DNA of 64,000 bases from Candidatus Cloacimonadota bacterium (lineage in GTDB: Bacteria; Cloacimonadota; Cloacimonadia; JGIOTU-2). Shown piece after piece: positions 35,346-44,595 of this stretch. Position numbers and translations under genes: made by a program. Position 1 is the first letter of the stretch, and each line of letters opens with the position of its first letter. Below the pieces are notes generated by a model. It saw only the letters and a list, made by a program, of their open reading frames with translations. It did no database searches and was not told where the DNA came from. Where the stretch lies: positions 78,791 to 142,790 of the forward strand of contig JAFGDR010000040.1 in NCBI GenBank assembly GCA_016932035.1, in the 5' to 3' direction.

Positions 35346-38078
35346 CTATCTGAGAATTACTACCTTACAAACCTCTTTATCAACTCCATCAATCGAAAGT
35401 TTTGTAAAATAAATTCCTGAACCAAATCCTTCTACTTGGTTTGTACATGTATAATTCCCCGGATTTTTATTTGTGTTTTCAATGGTTGAAACTAGCTGCC
35501 CTTTTATGTTAAAAAGCTGTATCTTCACATTACATGGTTTGTTAATGGAATAACTCACGGCGAGTGTAGCATTCTGCGAACCGACAGGATTGGGAAAAGC
35601 CATCAGCATATTGCCGGTCACTTCCTGCGGTTCATCGATCGCGACAGTCTGGTGGAAATAGTACGCACCCATATCTGCAATGGTACCATCAGGATCAAAA
35701 GAAGTATTGGGACTCCCAACATCGATACAGGGAGATTTGGTTGAATCGGCAATGGGGAAATGTTCCCAGCTTAAGTGATAGTTCCCGTTAGCTGCATCGA
35801 CAAACAAAGGATCAGCATCAATATTTCCTACTTGCCAGTAAACAAGCCCGTTGTTATTGATCACAATGCCAAATTCACCACCTGCAACATCAGAGTACTG
35901 TATCTCTATCGTATTAGGATCATAGTTTTCACTGAAATACACCTCCTGAGGGTGATCGTTCCACATGATCGTATTGGTGAGAATTGGCGCTGAATTATTA
36001 AAACAGAATAGACCTCCACCCTGGTAATCTGAAACATTTCCTTCTATGGTTACATTCTCGAGTACGGGGAGTGACTTATTGCAGAAGATTCCACCGCCAT
36101 AATATGTGCTGTTATTTTTTGCGATCGTAACATTCTTGAGATAGCTTGATGAGTTAAAGAGTAATATTCCCCCGCCGGACGTAGAGCTGTTTTCTACGAT
36201 CCGAAGATCATATAAACCGGGCGATGCATCGTTGCAGTGAATTCCACCACCAGTACTTGAATGTCCATTCCTGATAGTAAATCCGCTCAAGATTGCAGTT
36301 GAGTCTTCTCCCCCGGAAAATCGCACAACACAATCCTGCTCATTTCCATCAAGGATCGTCTGATCGATATACGAGGTATCTCTCGTTGTCAAATATTTGG
36401 AAGCAAGAGTTATATTCTTCCCGTTAAAATTAATGTTCTCGTAATAGACACCGGTATTAACGATTATCGTGTCACCCTCATCTGCGAAATCGATACCCTG
36501 CTGAATCGTACCGAATCCGACATTCTGCGTTATATTGAAAATATCGGCAACCGATACATTCACGTACTGCTCTCTTACAAGTGTATCAGATGCATTATTA
36601 ATATCAGTAACAGTTAAAGAAACAGAGTATGAGCCCAAGTCTGGATAGGTGTAGGAAGGATTTTGTTGGTATGAATCGATGATGCCGTCATTTTGAAAAT
36701 CCCATTCCCATGTAACAATTTGATTTGGTGCATCGCTGAGGTCATTAAACTGAACAGCATGAGGTACAAATCCGCTCGCGGCATCTGCATCGAAGTAGGC
36801 ATAAACCTGATCATTTTCCGGATACTGCCTTCTCAAAGAGGGATCACCCTGAATGATCATGCCATAGAACCATGCGCGTTCCCAGCCGGAATAAGCAGCT
36901 GTATCAACATTGTCCACCCACCAGAGACGTAGTGACTCGCCAATGGTTTTATCTTCTGAGAATGGCTGATAAAAATCATCGAATTCAAGCATGCTTCCTG
37001 TTTTTGTCGAACCTATTGTTGCAAGACCATGATCACTGCAATAAATATATAATCCCCCAAGATTATTGTCCGATGTGTATCGTGAATTTGAGCATGCAAA
37101 CAGGTTATAAAAGTGCGCATTAGGATAAATATCAGCGACCTGGAAATTATAAACAATTTGGTAGCTGTTGCTATTATTATAATAAAAGTAGTGCGATTCG
37201 GGACCAGAATGGACGTGTACCTGAATCAATTCATAATTTGAGATCAACCTGTTATTCAGGTAATCGCTGGCAATTGTCTGCTCTATATCATCGACAAGTT
37301 CCACAGATGGATATGCAAGGAGCATCGACTGCTGATATTGGCTTCCCCAGTATGACCAGTCATCATCGATATATGCCAGTGATGTATTATAACTCGAAAT
37401 AATCCCGTCCCTGAAGAGATGATTGCGCTGAAAATAGGCATCAAGAATTTCTTTTTCAGTTTGATCAACCATATTCATATTGCCGGCAACAATCCTTCCC
37501 AGCCCGATTTCAGGATGCATCTCCCCTATGTGAAAATCAAAAACACCATCTTCGTCTACATCGCCCCATAGACCGTTTGTATCTGTGAAGAAAAGGTCGC
37601 ATGGAAATTCGACCCAGTCCTCATCGGGATCTTGGGTTCCATTATCATTCCAGTCCTCAAACATCTCATACCATGCAACGGGCAGATTTCCGATAAGAAC
37701 GACATTGATTACTTCATCTAAATGATAGTAGGTCTGGATCTGTAACTTGAGGTCTGCCGGATATACGCCGTCATAGAGAAGCACAAAGGTGTTGAAACCA
37801 TCATCTATCAGATCCTGTTGAAAGACAAGAAGTGATTGCTCGATTTCATAATAAAGATCGGGAGTGATGACGATCAGGAATCCCTCTCCTTCCATGTTGC
37901 CCTTTGACCTGCTTATTTCATAAGAAATAGTCTCACGGGGTGGATTTTTTGCAAACCAGTCCTTGTATGTATCATACTGAGCATTGGGATCGAGATCTCG
38001 TGTGACCGGAATGTCTTTATTTTGTGCAAATGCAGCCGTGCAAACAAACAACAATACAATTATGATAATCTTTTTCAT
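35346..38078 (-). CDS. Secreted C25 (gingipain)-like peptidase with PKD, beta-helix and sorting domains
   Basis: 910 aa from ATG 38078 (AAGGG upstream). Signal peptide 1-19. Residues ~65-430 resemble the peptidase C25 domain: FLIVITPDLY, VVLIGNLPVAWY, CDLFFTDTNGLWGDVD, EIGLGRIVAG, then a possible catalytic His in VHVHSGPESH and Cys in FYNLFACSNSRY, followed by LATIGSTKTGSM. A PKD domain (VTWEWDFQNDG, SYSVSLTVTD) spans ~440-520. A beta-helix (GTIQQGIDFADEGDTIIV) spans ~525-820. The C-terminal sorting tail has AFPNPVGSQNA, IQLFNIKGQLVSTI and SGIYFTKLS. It is probably a surface or secreted cysteine protease; the catalytic assignment needs a structure or alignment. Confidence 0.8.
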   Translation of the reverse strand: MKKIIIIVLLFVCTAAFAQNKDIPVTRDLDPNAQYDTYKDWFAKNPPRETISYEISRSKGNMEGEGFLIVITPDLYYEIEQSLLVFQQDLIDDGFNTFVLLYDGVYPADLKLQIQTYYHLDEVINVVLIGNLPVAWYEMFEDWNDNGTQDPDEDWVEFPCDLFFTDTNGLWGDVDEDGVFDFHIGEMHPEIGLGRIVAGNMNMVDQTEKEILDAYFQRNHLFRDGIISSYNTSLAYIDDDWSYWGSQYQQSMLLAYPSVELVDDIEQTIASDYLNNRLISNYELIQVHVHSGPESHYFYYNNSNSYQIVYNFQVADIYPNAHFYNLFACSNSRYTSDNNLGGLYIYCSDHGLATIGSTKTGSMLEFDDFYQPFSEDKTIGESLRLWWVDNVDTAAYSGWERAWFYGMIIQGDPSLRRQYPENDQVYAYFDADAASGFVPHAVQFNDLSDAPNQIVTWEWDFQNDGIIDSYQQNPSYTYPDLGSYSVSLTVTDINNASDTLVREQYVNVSVADIFNITQNVGFGTIQQGIDFADEGDTIIVNTGVYYENINFNGKNITLASKYLTTRDTSYIDQTILDGNEQDCVVRFSGGEDSTAILSGFTIRNGHSSTGGGIHCNDASPGLYDLRIVENSSTSGGGILLFNSSSYLKNVTIAKNNSTYYGGGIFCNKSLPVLENVTIEGNVSDYQGGGLFCFNNSAPILTNTIMWNDHPQEVYFSENYDPNTIEIQYSDVAGGEFGIVINNNGLVYWQVGNIDADPLFVDAANGNYHLSWEHFPIADSTKSPCIDVGSPNTSFDPDGTIADMGAYYFHQTVAIDEPQEVTGNMLMAFPNPVGSQNATLAVSYSINKPCNVKIQLFNIKGQLVSTIENTNKNPGNYTCTNQVEGFGSGIYFTKLSIDGVDKEVCKVVILR

Positions 38079-38098
38079 CAAGCCCTTATCGAGAATTT

Positions 38099-38207
38099 TT
38101 ACCTCAACACAACCACTTTTGAGATTGCTGAACTTCTCCCACTAATACTCAGATCGGTAAAATAAATACCCGGAGATAAATTGTCAACTGTGGTGGAAAT
38201 TGAAATC
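38099..38207 (-). pseudogene. Relic of a sorting-tail (type IX C-terminal domain) gene
   Basis: In the gap after the radical SAM gene the minus strand encodes STTVDNLSPGIYF in one frame and TDLSISGRSS..KVVVLR-stop in the next, joined at a run of five Ts. Removing one T gives the exact end of a type A sorting domain (PGIYFTDLS ... KVVVLR). A stop lies just upstream at 38208-38210. Nothing else of the gene remains, so this is a decayed remnant, perhaps of a former neighbour of the C25-like gene. Confidence 0.75.
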
Positions 38208-38237
38208 TATTCGGCTTAATCTATACCTACAATAACT

Positions 38238-39104
38238 TTAAAATAACTCTTCCTGCTCGCTCTTCTTCTCATACACCTTCATCTTCCGTGAAATGTCATA
38301 CTTCGCACACAATTCATCTAAATATTTGTAAAGTTCATCTGCACTGGGAACTGCACACTGATATTGCTCTCCATACCTGATCTCATACTTAGTTCTCAGT
38401 CCGGGAAAGAGCTCATCTAATTTTGTATAAAAATATTCCCGTTGCCCACTCCGAAGTGACATACCAAACCACGGAAGAATATACGACGCGCCGCTTTCTT
38501 TTGCTTTCCCAACAATTGCTCTCACATTATCTTTTGTGTCTTCAATAAACGGAAGAACCGGCATGAGAAGCACGCCTGTATAAATTCCATTCTTGTGTAA
38601 CTCTTTCATTGCAGCAAATCGTTCAGATGCAACTGGTGCACCTGGTTCGAGCTTTCTGCACAGGTTATCGTCTGCAGTTGTTATTGTGAAACTTACTGCT
38701 GCATATTGCTTAGCTATTTTTCCCAGGATATCAATATCGCGCGTTACCAATGTGCTTTTAGTCAGAACATGAATGGGAAATCTGTTTCTATGGATTACGT
38801 ACAGTGCTTGTCTGGTCAGTTCTCTCTCTTTTTCGATCGGCATGTACGGATCGTTCATCGAGCCGAATCCAATCGTTCCTTTTATCCTTTTTCGTGGAAG
38901 TTCATCCTTGAGGATGTCGATGGCATTTGTCTTAACAAGAATATCAGCAAAATTCTCTATCCTGTAGCAATCACTTCTGGAATCACAATAGATACATTGG
39001 TGCTGGCATCCGCGGTAAAGGTTCAAATTATAACGCAATCCGAACCACGTATCCGGCTGCCTCACATGATTGAGGATTGTTTTTACTTGTATATCTTTGA
39101 TCAT
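38238..39104 (-). CDS. Radical SAM protein of the SPL/COG1533 type
   Basis: 288 aa. Cluster motif CQHQCIYC (CxxxCxxC, about residues 34-41), preceded by LNLYRG, then GFGSMNDPYMPIEK, IHVLTKSTLVTRD and VSFTITTADD. This matches the spore-photoproduct-lyase-like family whose members in non-sporulating bacteria have unknown roles. The C-terminus carries two more Cys (YQCAVPS, ELCAKYD). It ends with a charged tail. It is 40 bases after the TPR lipoprotein gene of the MCE operon on the same strand. Confidence 0.88.
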   Translation of the reverse strand: MIKDIQVKTILNHVRQPDTWFGLRYNLNLYRGCQHQCIYCDSRSDCYRIENFADILVKTNAIDILKDELPRKRIKGTIGFGSMNDPYMPIEKERELTRQALYVIHRNRFPIHVLTKSTLVTRDIDILGKIAKQYAAVSFTITTADDNLCRKLEPGAPVASERFAAMKELHKNGIYTGVLLMPVLPFIEDTKDNVRAIVGKAKESGASYILPWFGMSLRSGQREYFYTKLDELFPGLRTKYEIRYGEQYQCAVPSADELYKYLDELCAKYDISRKMKVYEKKSEQEELF

Positions 39105-39144
39105 CAGATTCTTCGCAAAAATTCCCTATCGAGTGATAATCTTC

Positions 39145-39996
39145 TTATTCGAGAATATTTTTTATCCTTGCTTCTGCAACAGCGCTCATCTCTTCATCAT
39201 CAATAATGACATACATATCACGCGCGCGAATGTAACAACTCAATGCCATCTCCGCATCCATCAGATTTTCGTAGGCAACACCGATTGCATAGACATCATC
39301 GGCAAGTCCGCCCGTGTTCTCAATAAGCTGGTCGTATTCATGAGCAATCTCAAAGAATTCGATTGCTTTTATCCATTGCTTTTCTTTGCTCAGCGCATAT
39401 CCAAGTGTATATGCAGCATAGGGAATGATCTTGGGGTCGTCGAGTTTGTTCTTTTTGAACATCGAACGTAAGGCGGGTATGTTACGCTTAACTTTGTCAA
39501 ATTCCTGGTTATAGGGCTGTTCTGTTTTTAGCAATGCCAGCAGCCTGTATGAAAGAAGCTCTGTCTGCATCTCTTTTTGATTTGTCTCGACTGCCAGTGA
39601 AAGCGTTATGACCCTGCCATACTCTTCTTTATCAAATGCCACTTCCATCTGCAAAAGGTAGAGCAGCGGAATCAGGTCGGGTGCATCATTGTGCGCGATG
39701 ACAGACATCTTCATATACCAGTCATCGTACTGCTCCATGTTATCAAGATAATAATACTGCCGGGCAACACTCAGCCCTGAAATAATGATGCCCTTCAGGT
39801 TGTCCACGCTTGAATAAAGATCATATGCCTTCTCAAAAAGGAGTTGTGCCTGGAAATATTTCCCGTCGGCTTCTACTTTCTGAGCGCGTTTCGTGATCTC
39901 ATTTGCATCCTTTGTGGATTGCAATTCTACATATTTCGGCAAACTCGAACAGGCAAGAAGTCCAAAAAGTCCTATAAAAAGTATTATTTTTTTCAT
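39145..39996 (-). CDS. TPR-like lipoprotein of the MCE operon
   Basis: 283 aa. The lipobox FGLLACSS places the lipid-modified Cys at residue 16. The rest is alpha-helical with repeat pairs such as AQLLFEKAYDLYSS, YGRVITLSLAVE, WIKAIEFFEIAHEYDQ and AEMALSCYIRARDMY, reading as 5-6 TPR hairpins. It overlaps the mlaD-like gene by four bases (ATGA). It may take the place of a periplasmic lipid carrier or an outer-membrane docking lipoprotein, since no MlaC or MlaA gene is nearby. That role is inference. Confidence 0.8.
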   Translation of the reverse strand: MKKIILFIGLFGLLACSSLPKYVELQSTKDANEITKRAQKVEADGKYFQAQLLFEKAYDLYSSVDNLKGIIISGLSVARQYYYLDNMEQYDDWYMKMSVIAHNDAPDLIPLLYLLQMEVAFDKEEYGRVITLSLAVETNQKEMQTELLSYRLLALLKTEQPYNQEFDKVKRNIPALRSMFKKNKLDDPKIIPYAAYTLGYALSKEKQWIKAIEFFEIAHEYDQLIENTGGLADDVYAIGVAYENLMDAEMALSCYIRARDMYVIIDDEEMSAVAEARIKNILE

Positions 39997-41039
39997 TGGT
40001 CTAAATCCATGAGTCTAATCTTTGTATTTTTTTGCTGGGTTGGTGCTTCCTCTTTGATTCCTCCGCGCAGGAAGGGATTATTGTTGAGGGCTTCCAGTGT
40101 TTTCTGAGCTGTTTGAAGTGATATCTTGCTCTTTGCAACAATATCCGCAAATTCCGGCATCTGCTGGTACATGAAATCCAAAATTTTGTTCATAGAGACA
40201 AGATTCTGGTTCAATGTCAATAGCATATCACGCATCGGGTAGATCAGGTTTTCCCTGCTGGGATCGATCAACTTGACCGCAAGATCATCGGGATCTTTGT
40301 AATTAGCAAGCATTTCATCTAGCTGCGCAGCAGTGCCTTTGAAATCATCGGTAAGGTCTGCCACATTACTGAGAATTCTGAACAATGCACCATCTTCGGG
40401 ATTATTATCTTTTTGCAAGGAGGTCAAAATTGAGTTTATATTTTCCAGTGATACATCCATTTTGTCCGTCATATTTGCAAGGTTATATACCATACGGAAG
40501 AGCGCTCCCTGCTCGGGATTGTCATCCTGAGTAAGATTATAGAGAAGTTGATCCACATTCTTCAACACGGATTCCATCATATCCCCGCTCTTTTTGACGA
40601 ACCCTTCTTTCAACAACCTTTTGCCTTCAGGAGTATCCAGCGACGGGATGAACTCCCCTTCTGCTAGCACTTTGCTCCAATCTGGTCCTTGCAAAAATTC
40701 CATGGTGCTTCGTCCGGTAACGGGATTCGTTGCCTTGAAGATTGCTGAATTCTCGACAATCTTGTTTCGGAATTCTTTATACACGATCAGTTCAGCATCG
40801 ATTTGGTTATTTATATTGAGTGAATACTTCTTTAACTTTCCAATTTCATATCCCTTAAAAAAGAGTTTCGTCGAATTCGACAGTCCGGTTGCATCTACGA
40901 ACTGTGTTAAAAAATAATATTTCCTGTCAAAGATCCGTTTCGATATTGCGACCACAACAAGGGTAAAAATAAGTGCCATTACTGCAACAAAGAAAAAGAT
41001 GCCAACGATCTTATCTGTATGCTTAAATTTAAACTTCAT
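39993..41039 (-). CDS. mlaD: MCE-domain lipid-transport protein (MlaD-like)
   Basis: 348 aa. One N-terminal transmembrane helix (about 12-34) is followed by a single MCE domain (YYFLTQFVDATGLSNSTKLFFKGYEIGKLKKYSL, near residues 41-75, with the family's 'f..a.gL..g..V...G..vG.v..i' pattern), then a long helical C-terminus with two near-repeat units that each contain 'TS/YNLTQDDNPEQGALFRMVYNLANMTD' and 'LTSLQKDNNPEDGALFRILSNVADLTD' type sequences (about 187-245). The protein should form a hexamer spanning the periplasm. Neighbours: MlaE permease, a degenerate ATPase and a TPR lipoprotein. Confidence 0.88.
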   Translation of the reverse strand: MKFKFKHTDKIVGIFFFVAVMALIFTLVVVAISKRIFDRKYYFLTQFVDATGLSNSTKLFFKGYEIGKLKKYSLNINNQIDAELIVYKEFRNKIVENSAIFKATNPVTGRSTMEFLQGPDWSKVLAEGEFIPSLDTPEGKRLLKEGFVKKSGDMMESVLKNVDQLLYNLTQDDNPEQGALFRMVYNLANMTDKMDVSLENINSILTSLQKDNNPEDGALFRILSNVADLTDDFKGTAAQLDEMLANYKDPDDLAVKLIDPSRENLIYPMRDMLLTLNQNLVSMNKILDFMYQQMPEFADIVAKSKISLQTAQKTLEALNNNPFLRGGIKEEAPTQQKNTKIRLMDLDQ

Positions 41040-41775
41040 CTTCGACTCCTACCAAGTCCGATAATATATCTAATTTCTTAATGTTCTGTAAAAAGTTTTT
41101 ATCTTCTTTGTATGATATTTTTTGGATAGTCCCCTTTTCGACATGCACAACCTGGTCTGCAACTGCCTTTATGATATCGAAGGAATTGCTTGAGATGATC
41201 ATGGTCGTGCCTTTTTCTTTGAGATCTTTAAGCATCTGTATCACCTTGATCTGGTTCCTGATATCAAGATTGAAGAGTGGTTTGTTGATGATGATCAACT
41301 CGGGATGAGTGATGATAGCGCGAATAAAGGAGAGTATCTTTTTCGAAGTATAGGAAATGAATGCCGGTCTTTTTTCAAGCACTTGAGGTACATCAAAATA
41401 GGTGCATAAGTCCTTTATCTCTTTCATCACTTTGGATTTTATAAACTGCATTGAATAGAATTGAACCGGCAAAAGCAGATTTTCAAGCACGGTTAGATTT
41501 GAGAGAAATGCACCTTCTTGGAATACAAAGGATAACCGTTTCTTTGTTTCGATCAGTTCATGTTCCTCTTTTTCATAAAGATCGACTCCATCGATAAGCA
41601 ACGTTCCTCTTAGAGGTTCATAAAAACCACCAAGTACATTGAGCAAAATCCCATTATAGTAACCATACGATCCTATGATAACGCATGTGTTTTTGTCTTT
41701 CACATCGAAAGAAATATTTTCCAGGATGACTTGTTCATCGATTTCAACTGACACATTTTTTATTTCGATATTCAT
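41029..41775 (-). CDS. MlaF-like ABC ATPase homologue with lost catalytic motifs
   Basis: 248 aa from ATG 41775 (an upstream ATG at 41790 overlaps mlaE more). The fold and order of an ABC ATPase are clear (MNIEIKNVSVEI, GGFYEPLRGTLLIDG, FVFQEGAFLSNLTVLENLLLPV with the Q-loop, and the C-terminal half). Yet every nucleotide-handling motif is altered: Walker A reads GSYGYYNGI (no GK[ST]), the signature reads ISYTSKK in place of LSGGx, Walker B ends IIINKP in place of hhhDEP, and the switch region reads ISSNSFD with no His. The frame is intact and overlaps both neighbours, so it is expressed but unlikely to hydrolyse ATP. Confidence 0.88.
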   Translation of the reverse strand: MNIEIKNVSVEIDEQVILENISFDVKDKNTCVIIGSYGYYNGILLNVLGGFYEPLRGTLLIDGVDLYEKEEHELIETKKRLSFVFQEGAFLSNLTVLENLLLPVQFYSMQFIKSKVMKEIKDLCTYFDVPQVLEKRPAFISYTSKKILSFIRAIITHPELIIINKPLFNLDIRNQIKVIQMLKDLKEKGTTMIISSNSFDIIKAVADQVVHVEKGTIQKISYKEDKNFLQNIKKLDILSDLVGVEDEV

Positions 41776-41779
41776 GATA

Positions 41780-42565
41780 TTAGAGTACATAGAATAAAAC
41801 GGTTATGACAATATCAAAAACCACGACTGCGATAACCGATGACACTGCTGCTTTGATCGTACGCTGCGGCACTTCTGTTGTTGCGGTGGATACCTTCAAA
41901 CCCTGGTAACATGAAATGAGCGCAATAGCCATTCCAAATACTATCGATTTTATCACAAAAATAATTATGTCTGCGAAAGATAATTCATAAAGGAACTGAC
42001 TCACGAAATAACCAAAATTGATCGGATAAAATATTGTTGAAAAAAGCCACCCACCAATCACTGCTGCAAGATTAAAATAAATCGTAAGAAGAAACATTGC
42101 AACGACAACACCAATGAAACGTGACACCACGAGATATGAGATCGGTGAAATACCAAAGGATCGCAGAAGATTGATCTCATTATTAACGATCATATTGCCG
42201 AGTTCAGTGGAAATCGCTGTTCCTGACCTTGCTATTACGATAAGTGCAGTAATGATACTGCTCAACTCGCGTATCACCACTGTCACAAGGATCACATATA
42301 CGAGCTGGCTCTTTCCAAAACCACCAAGTATATAGTTTCCTTCAAGAATGATAAGTCCACCGATACTCAGTGCTATGAAAATAATAAGAGGGAGTGCTTC
42401 GTAGCCGGTAAACATGATCTGACGGAGCAGTACAATGAATCCGATTTGTTTCTGGCGGTGAAAGGTAAGTGTTTTACGAAACACCTGCATCACAAAAAGA
42501 TAGAACTCTTTTGTGTTTTCAAACCGTGTACGAAGACCGGCACCGAGAGATCCAAAAAGACTCAA
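41780..42565 (-). CDS. mlaE: MlaE-family lipid ABC transporter permease
   Basis: 261 aa from TTG 42565, chosen by an AAGGAG site 5-6 bases upstream. Membrane protein with five to six helices. Family signatures: IVLLRQIMFTGYEALPLI near residue 45, VLVTVVIRELSSIITALIVIARSGTAISTELGNMIVNNEINLLRSFGISPISYLV (about 93-147; core RSGTAISTELG), and the GLKVSTATTEVPQRTIKA end. It forms the membrane core of an MCE system that moves phospholipid between membranes. First gene of an operon with the degenerate ATPase, MlaD and a TPR lipoprotein. Confidence 0.92.
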   Translation of the reverse strand: MSLFGSLGAGLRTRFENTKEFYLFVMQVFRKTLTFHRQKQIGFIVLLRQIMFTGYEALPLIIFIALSIGGLIILEGNYILGGFGKSQLVYVILVTVVIRELSSIITALIVIARSGTAISTELGNMIVNNEINLLRSFGISPISYLVVSRFIGVVVAMFLLTIYFNLAAVIGGWLFSTIFYPINFGYFVSQFLYELSFADIIIFVIKSIVFGMAIALISCYQGLKVSTATTEVPQRTIKAAVSSVIAVVVFDIVITVLFYVL

Positions 42566-42653
42566 ATATACTCCTTATCGTGCATCCTATATGAACAATT
42601 GAACATGAGAAGTGAGTGTGGCATGGAGTTAATTTTTGTCAATAAATGCATAA

Positions 42654-42682
42654 AGCAAAAGCGTTTACATGAGTAACCGCTT
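42654..42682 (-). terminator. Terminator after htpG
   Basis: On the minus strand AAGCGGTTAC and GTAAACGCTT pair with one mismatch around TCAT, followed by TTTTGCTTT-type sequence. It lies about 25 bases past the htpG stop. Confidence 0.6.
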
Positions 42683-42706
42683 ATATAATTTTATCAATTA
42701 AGAATG

Positions 42707-44521
42707 TTAATTGATCATTAGTAATACTTTATTCGATTTCTCGATAAAGGATTGAAGTTCTTTACCGGTAAGAGGTTTCTGTTCAATAAGACCAAGTTCA
42801 TGGATGTAACTGCAAAGCAGTTGTACCTCTTCGGTCTTACCTTTGTCATTGAGTGTGAGAATTTTTTTCACGGTATCATTTTCACTATTAACAACAAGTG
42901 TATGGTTTGCAAGCATATCTGCACCTTCTGGATTTGCAAACTGGCTCATTTCCTGGAATCGGCGCATATGCTCATTGAACACGACCATTGCAGGAATATC
43001 TTTCACTTTCAAGCTCTTCACTTCGATAGTGATCTTGTCATTATTCAATGCTTTTTCAAAGACACTTTTGATCTTATCTGAGGGAGTTTTATTATCCTGA
43101 TCAACGATCTCCTTCTTATCTTTATTCACGATATTTTCATTAATTTCAGAATCGATGCGGACAAATGAAACATTACCCTTATCCATTTCTATCTTCTGGA
43201 ATACATGTCCATCGAGAATGGTCGGTGCAAAGATAACCTCGACGCCCTGCTCTTTCATCATATTCATATAAGTGACCTGAAGGTCTTCGCTCGGGGCATA
43301 GTATATCTTCTTCTGCTTGCCTTCCTGAGGATTTCTGAGAAGATACTCATCAATAGTAACGTAATCACCTTTCGTGGTTTTGAAAATGAGCTGCCCGATT
43401 AGATTTTCATAGAATTTCTCTTCGGTCAGCATGCCGTATTTTATGAAATGATTTATGTCATTCCAAAGGTTTTCATAACGTTTTCTGTCTTCTTTGAAAA
43501 TATCTTTCAAGCTGTCAGCTACCTTTTTGATGATATACTGTGAAATCTTCTTAACCTGTTGGTCTTCCTGCAAAAAACTTCGGGAAACATTCAAAGGAAT
43601 ATCCGGAATGTCCATTCCACCTCGCAGTAAGAGAAGAAATTCCGGCACAACACCTTTTAGGTCGTCTGCAACGAATACATCATGGCAATACAGCTTTATC
43701 TTCCCTCTATTCAGATCGAAATCGAGCTGGTTGATTTTTGGGAAATAGAGTATTCCTTCTAGTTTGAAAGGATAATCAACATTAAGGTGTATCCAGAAAA
43801 GAGGATCTTCATATTGATGGAAGAGTTCTTTATAGAATTCCTTGTATTCGTTTTCTTCGATGTCTTTCGGTTTTTTATGCCAGAGTGCCTTTTGAATGTT
43901 CACAACTTTCTTATCAAAAACAATAGGGAAGGGCATGAAATTACAGTATTTCTCGATAAGGTCTTTTACCTTCATGTCCTCGAGATAGTCTTCGTTTTCT
44001 TTGTTCAGAAATATCGTGACGGTCGTACCTGGCTCTTTTCTCTTTCCTTCTGAAAGTTCAAAATCCGTACTGCCCTCGCACTCCCAGTATGCCGGAGTCG
44101 AATTCTTCTTATATGAAAGTGAATCGATAGTGACTTTCTTTCCAACCATGAATGAAGAGTAAAATCCCAGCCCAAACTGCCCGATCATCTTACCCTGTCT
44201 ATCTTTATACTTTTCTACAAAATCCTCAGCGCTTGAGAATGCGATCTGGTTGATATATTTCTTGATCTCCTGCTGGGTCATACCGATCCCATTGTCGTTG
44301 ATCTCGAGTGCTTTCTTGCGTTTGTTGATCTTAACCTCGACTTGAAGATCATCTCTTTTCACATCAGGATCCATTGCTTCACGTTTGTTCATTGCATCGA
44401 CTGCATTGGCGATCAGCTCTCGGAGGAAAATATCATGCTCAGAATAGAGCCATTTCTTAATGATGGGAAAAATATTTTCGGTATGAACGGTTAGTTTACC
44501 TTGTTTTTTCTCTTGTGCCAT
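42707..44521 (-). CDS. htpG: Molecular chaperone HtpG (Hsp90)
   Basis: 604 aa, typical for bacterial Hsp90. The N-terminal GHKL ATPase has FLRELIANAVDAMNK, INDNGIGMTQQEI and GQFGLGFYSSFMVGKK. The middle domain has NVSRSFLQEDQQVKKI with the catalytic Arg, and the C-terminus lacks MEEVD, as in bacteria. ATP-dependent chaperone in the cytoplasm. A promoter TTGACA-18-TATTAT at 44551-44580 and a GAGG site precede it; a hairpin terminator follows. It is a single-gene unit. Confidence 0.97.
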   Translation of the reverse strand: MAQEKKQGKLTVHTENIFPIIKKWLYSEHDIFLRELIANAVDAMNKREAMDPDVKRDDLQVEVKINKRKKALEINDNGIGMTQQEIKKYINQIAFSSAEDFVEKYKDRQGKMIGQFGLGFYSSFMVGKKVTIDSLSYKKNSTPAYWECEGSTDFELSEGKRKEPGTTVTIFLNKENEDYLEDMKVKDLIEKYCNFMPFPIVFDKKVVNIQKALWHKKPKDIEENEYKEFYKELFHQYEDPLFWIHLNVDYPFKLEGILYFPKINQLDFDLNRGKIKLYCHDVFVADDLKGVVPEFLLLLRGGMDIPDIPLNVSRSFLQEDQQVKKISQYIIKKVADSLKDIFKEDRKRYENLWNDINHFIKYGMLTEEKFYENLIGQLIFKTTKGDYVTIDEYLLRNPQEGKQKKIYYAPSEDLQVTYMNMMKEQGVEVIFAPTILDGHVFQKIEMDKGNVSFVRIDSEINENIVNKDKKEIVDQDNKTPSDKIKSVFEKALNNDKITIEVKSLKVKDIPAMVVFNEHMRRFQEMSQFANPEGADMLANHTLVVNSENDTVKKILTLNDKGKTEEVQLLCSYIHELGLIEQKPLTGKELQSFIEKSNKVLLMIN

Positions 44522-44550
44522 TTGTTATGTCCTCAAATATTTTTTTAGAG

Positions 44551-44580
44551 ATAATATAAGTGTAAGATGTACTATGTCAA
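44551..44580 (-). promoter_or_regulatory. htpG promoter
   Basis: On the minus strand TTGACA (44575-44580) and TATTAT (44551-44556) are 18 bases apart, the best sigma-70-like match in the window. The start codon is about 30 bases further on. Confidence 0.6.
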
Positions 44581-44595
44581 AGTAAGACTATTGTA

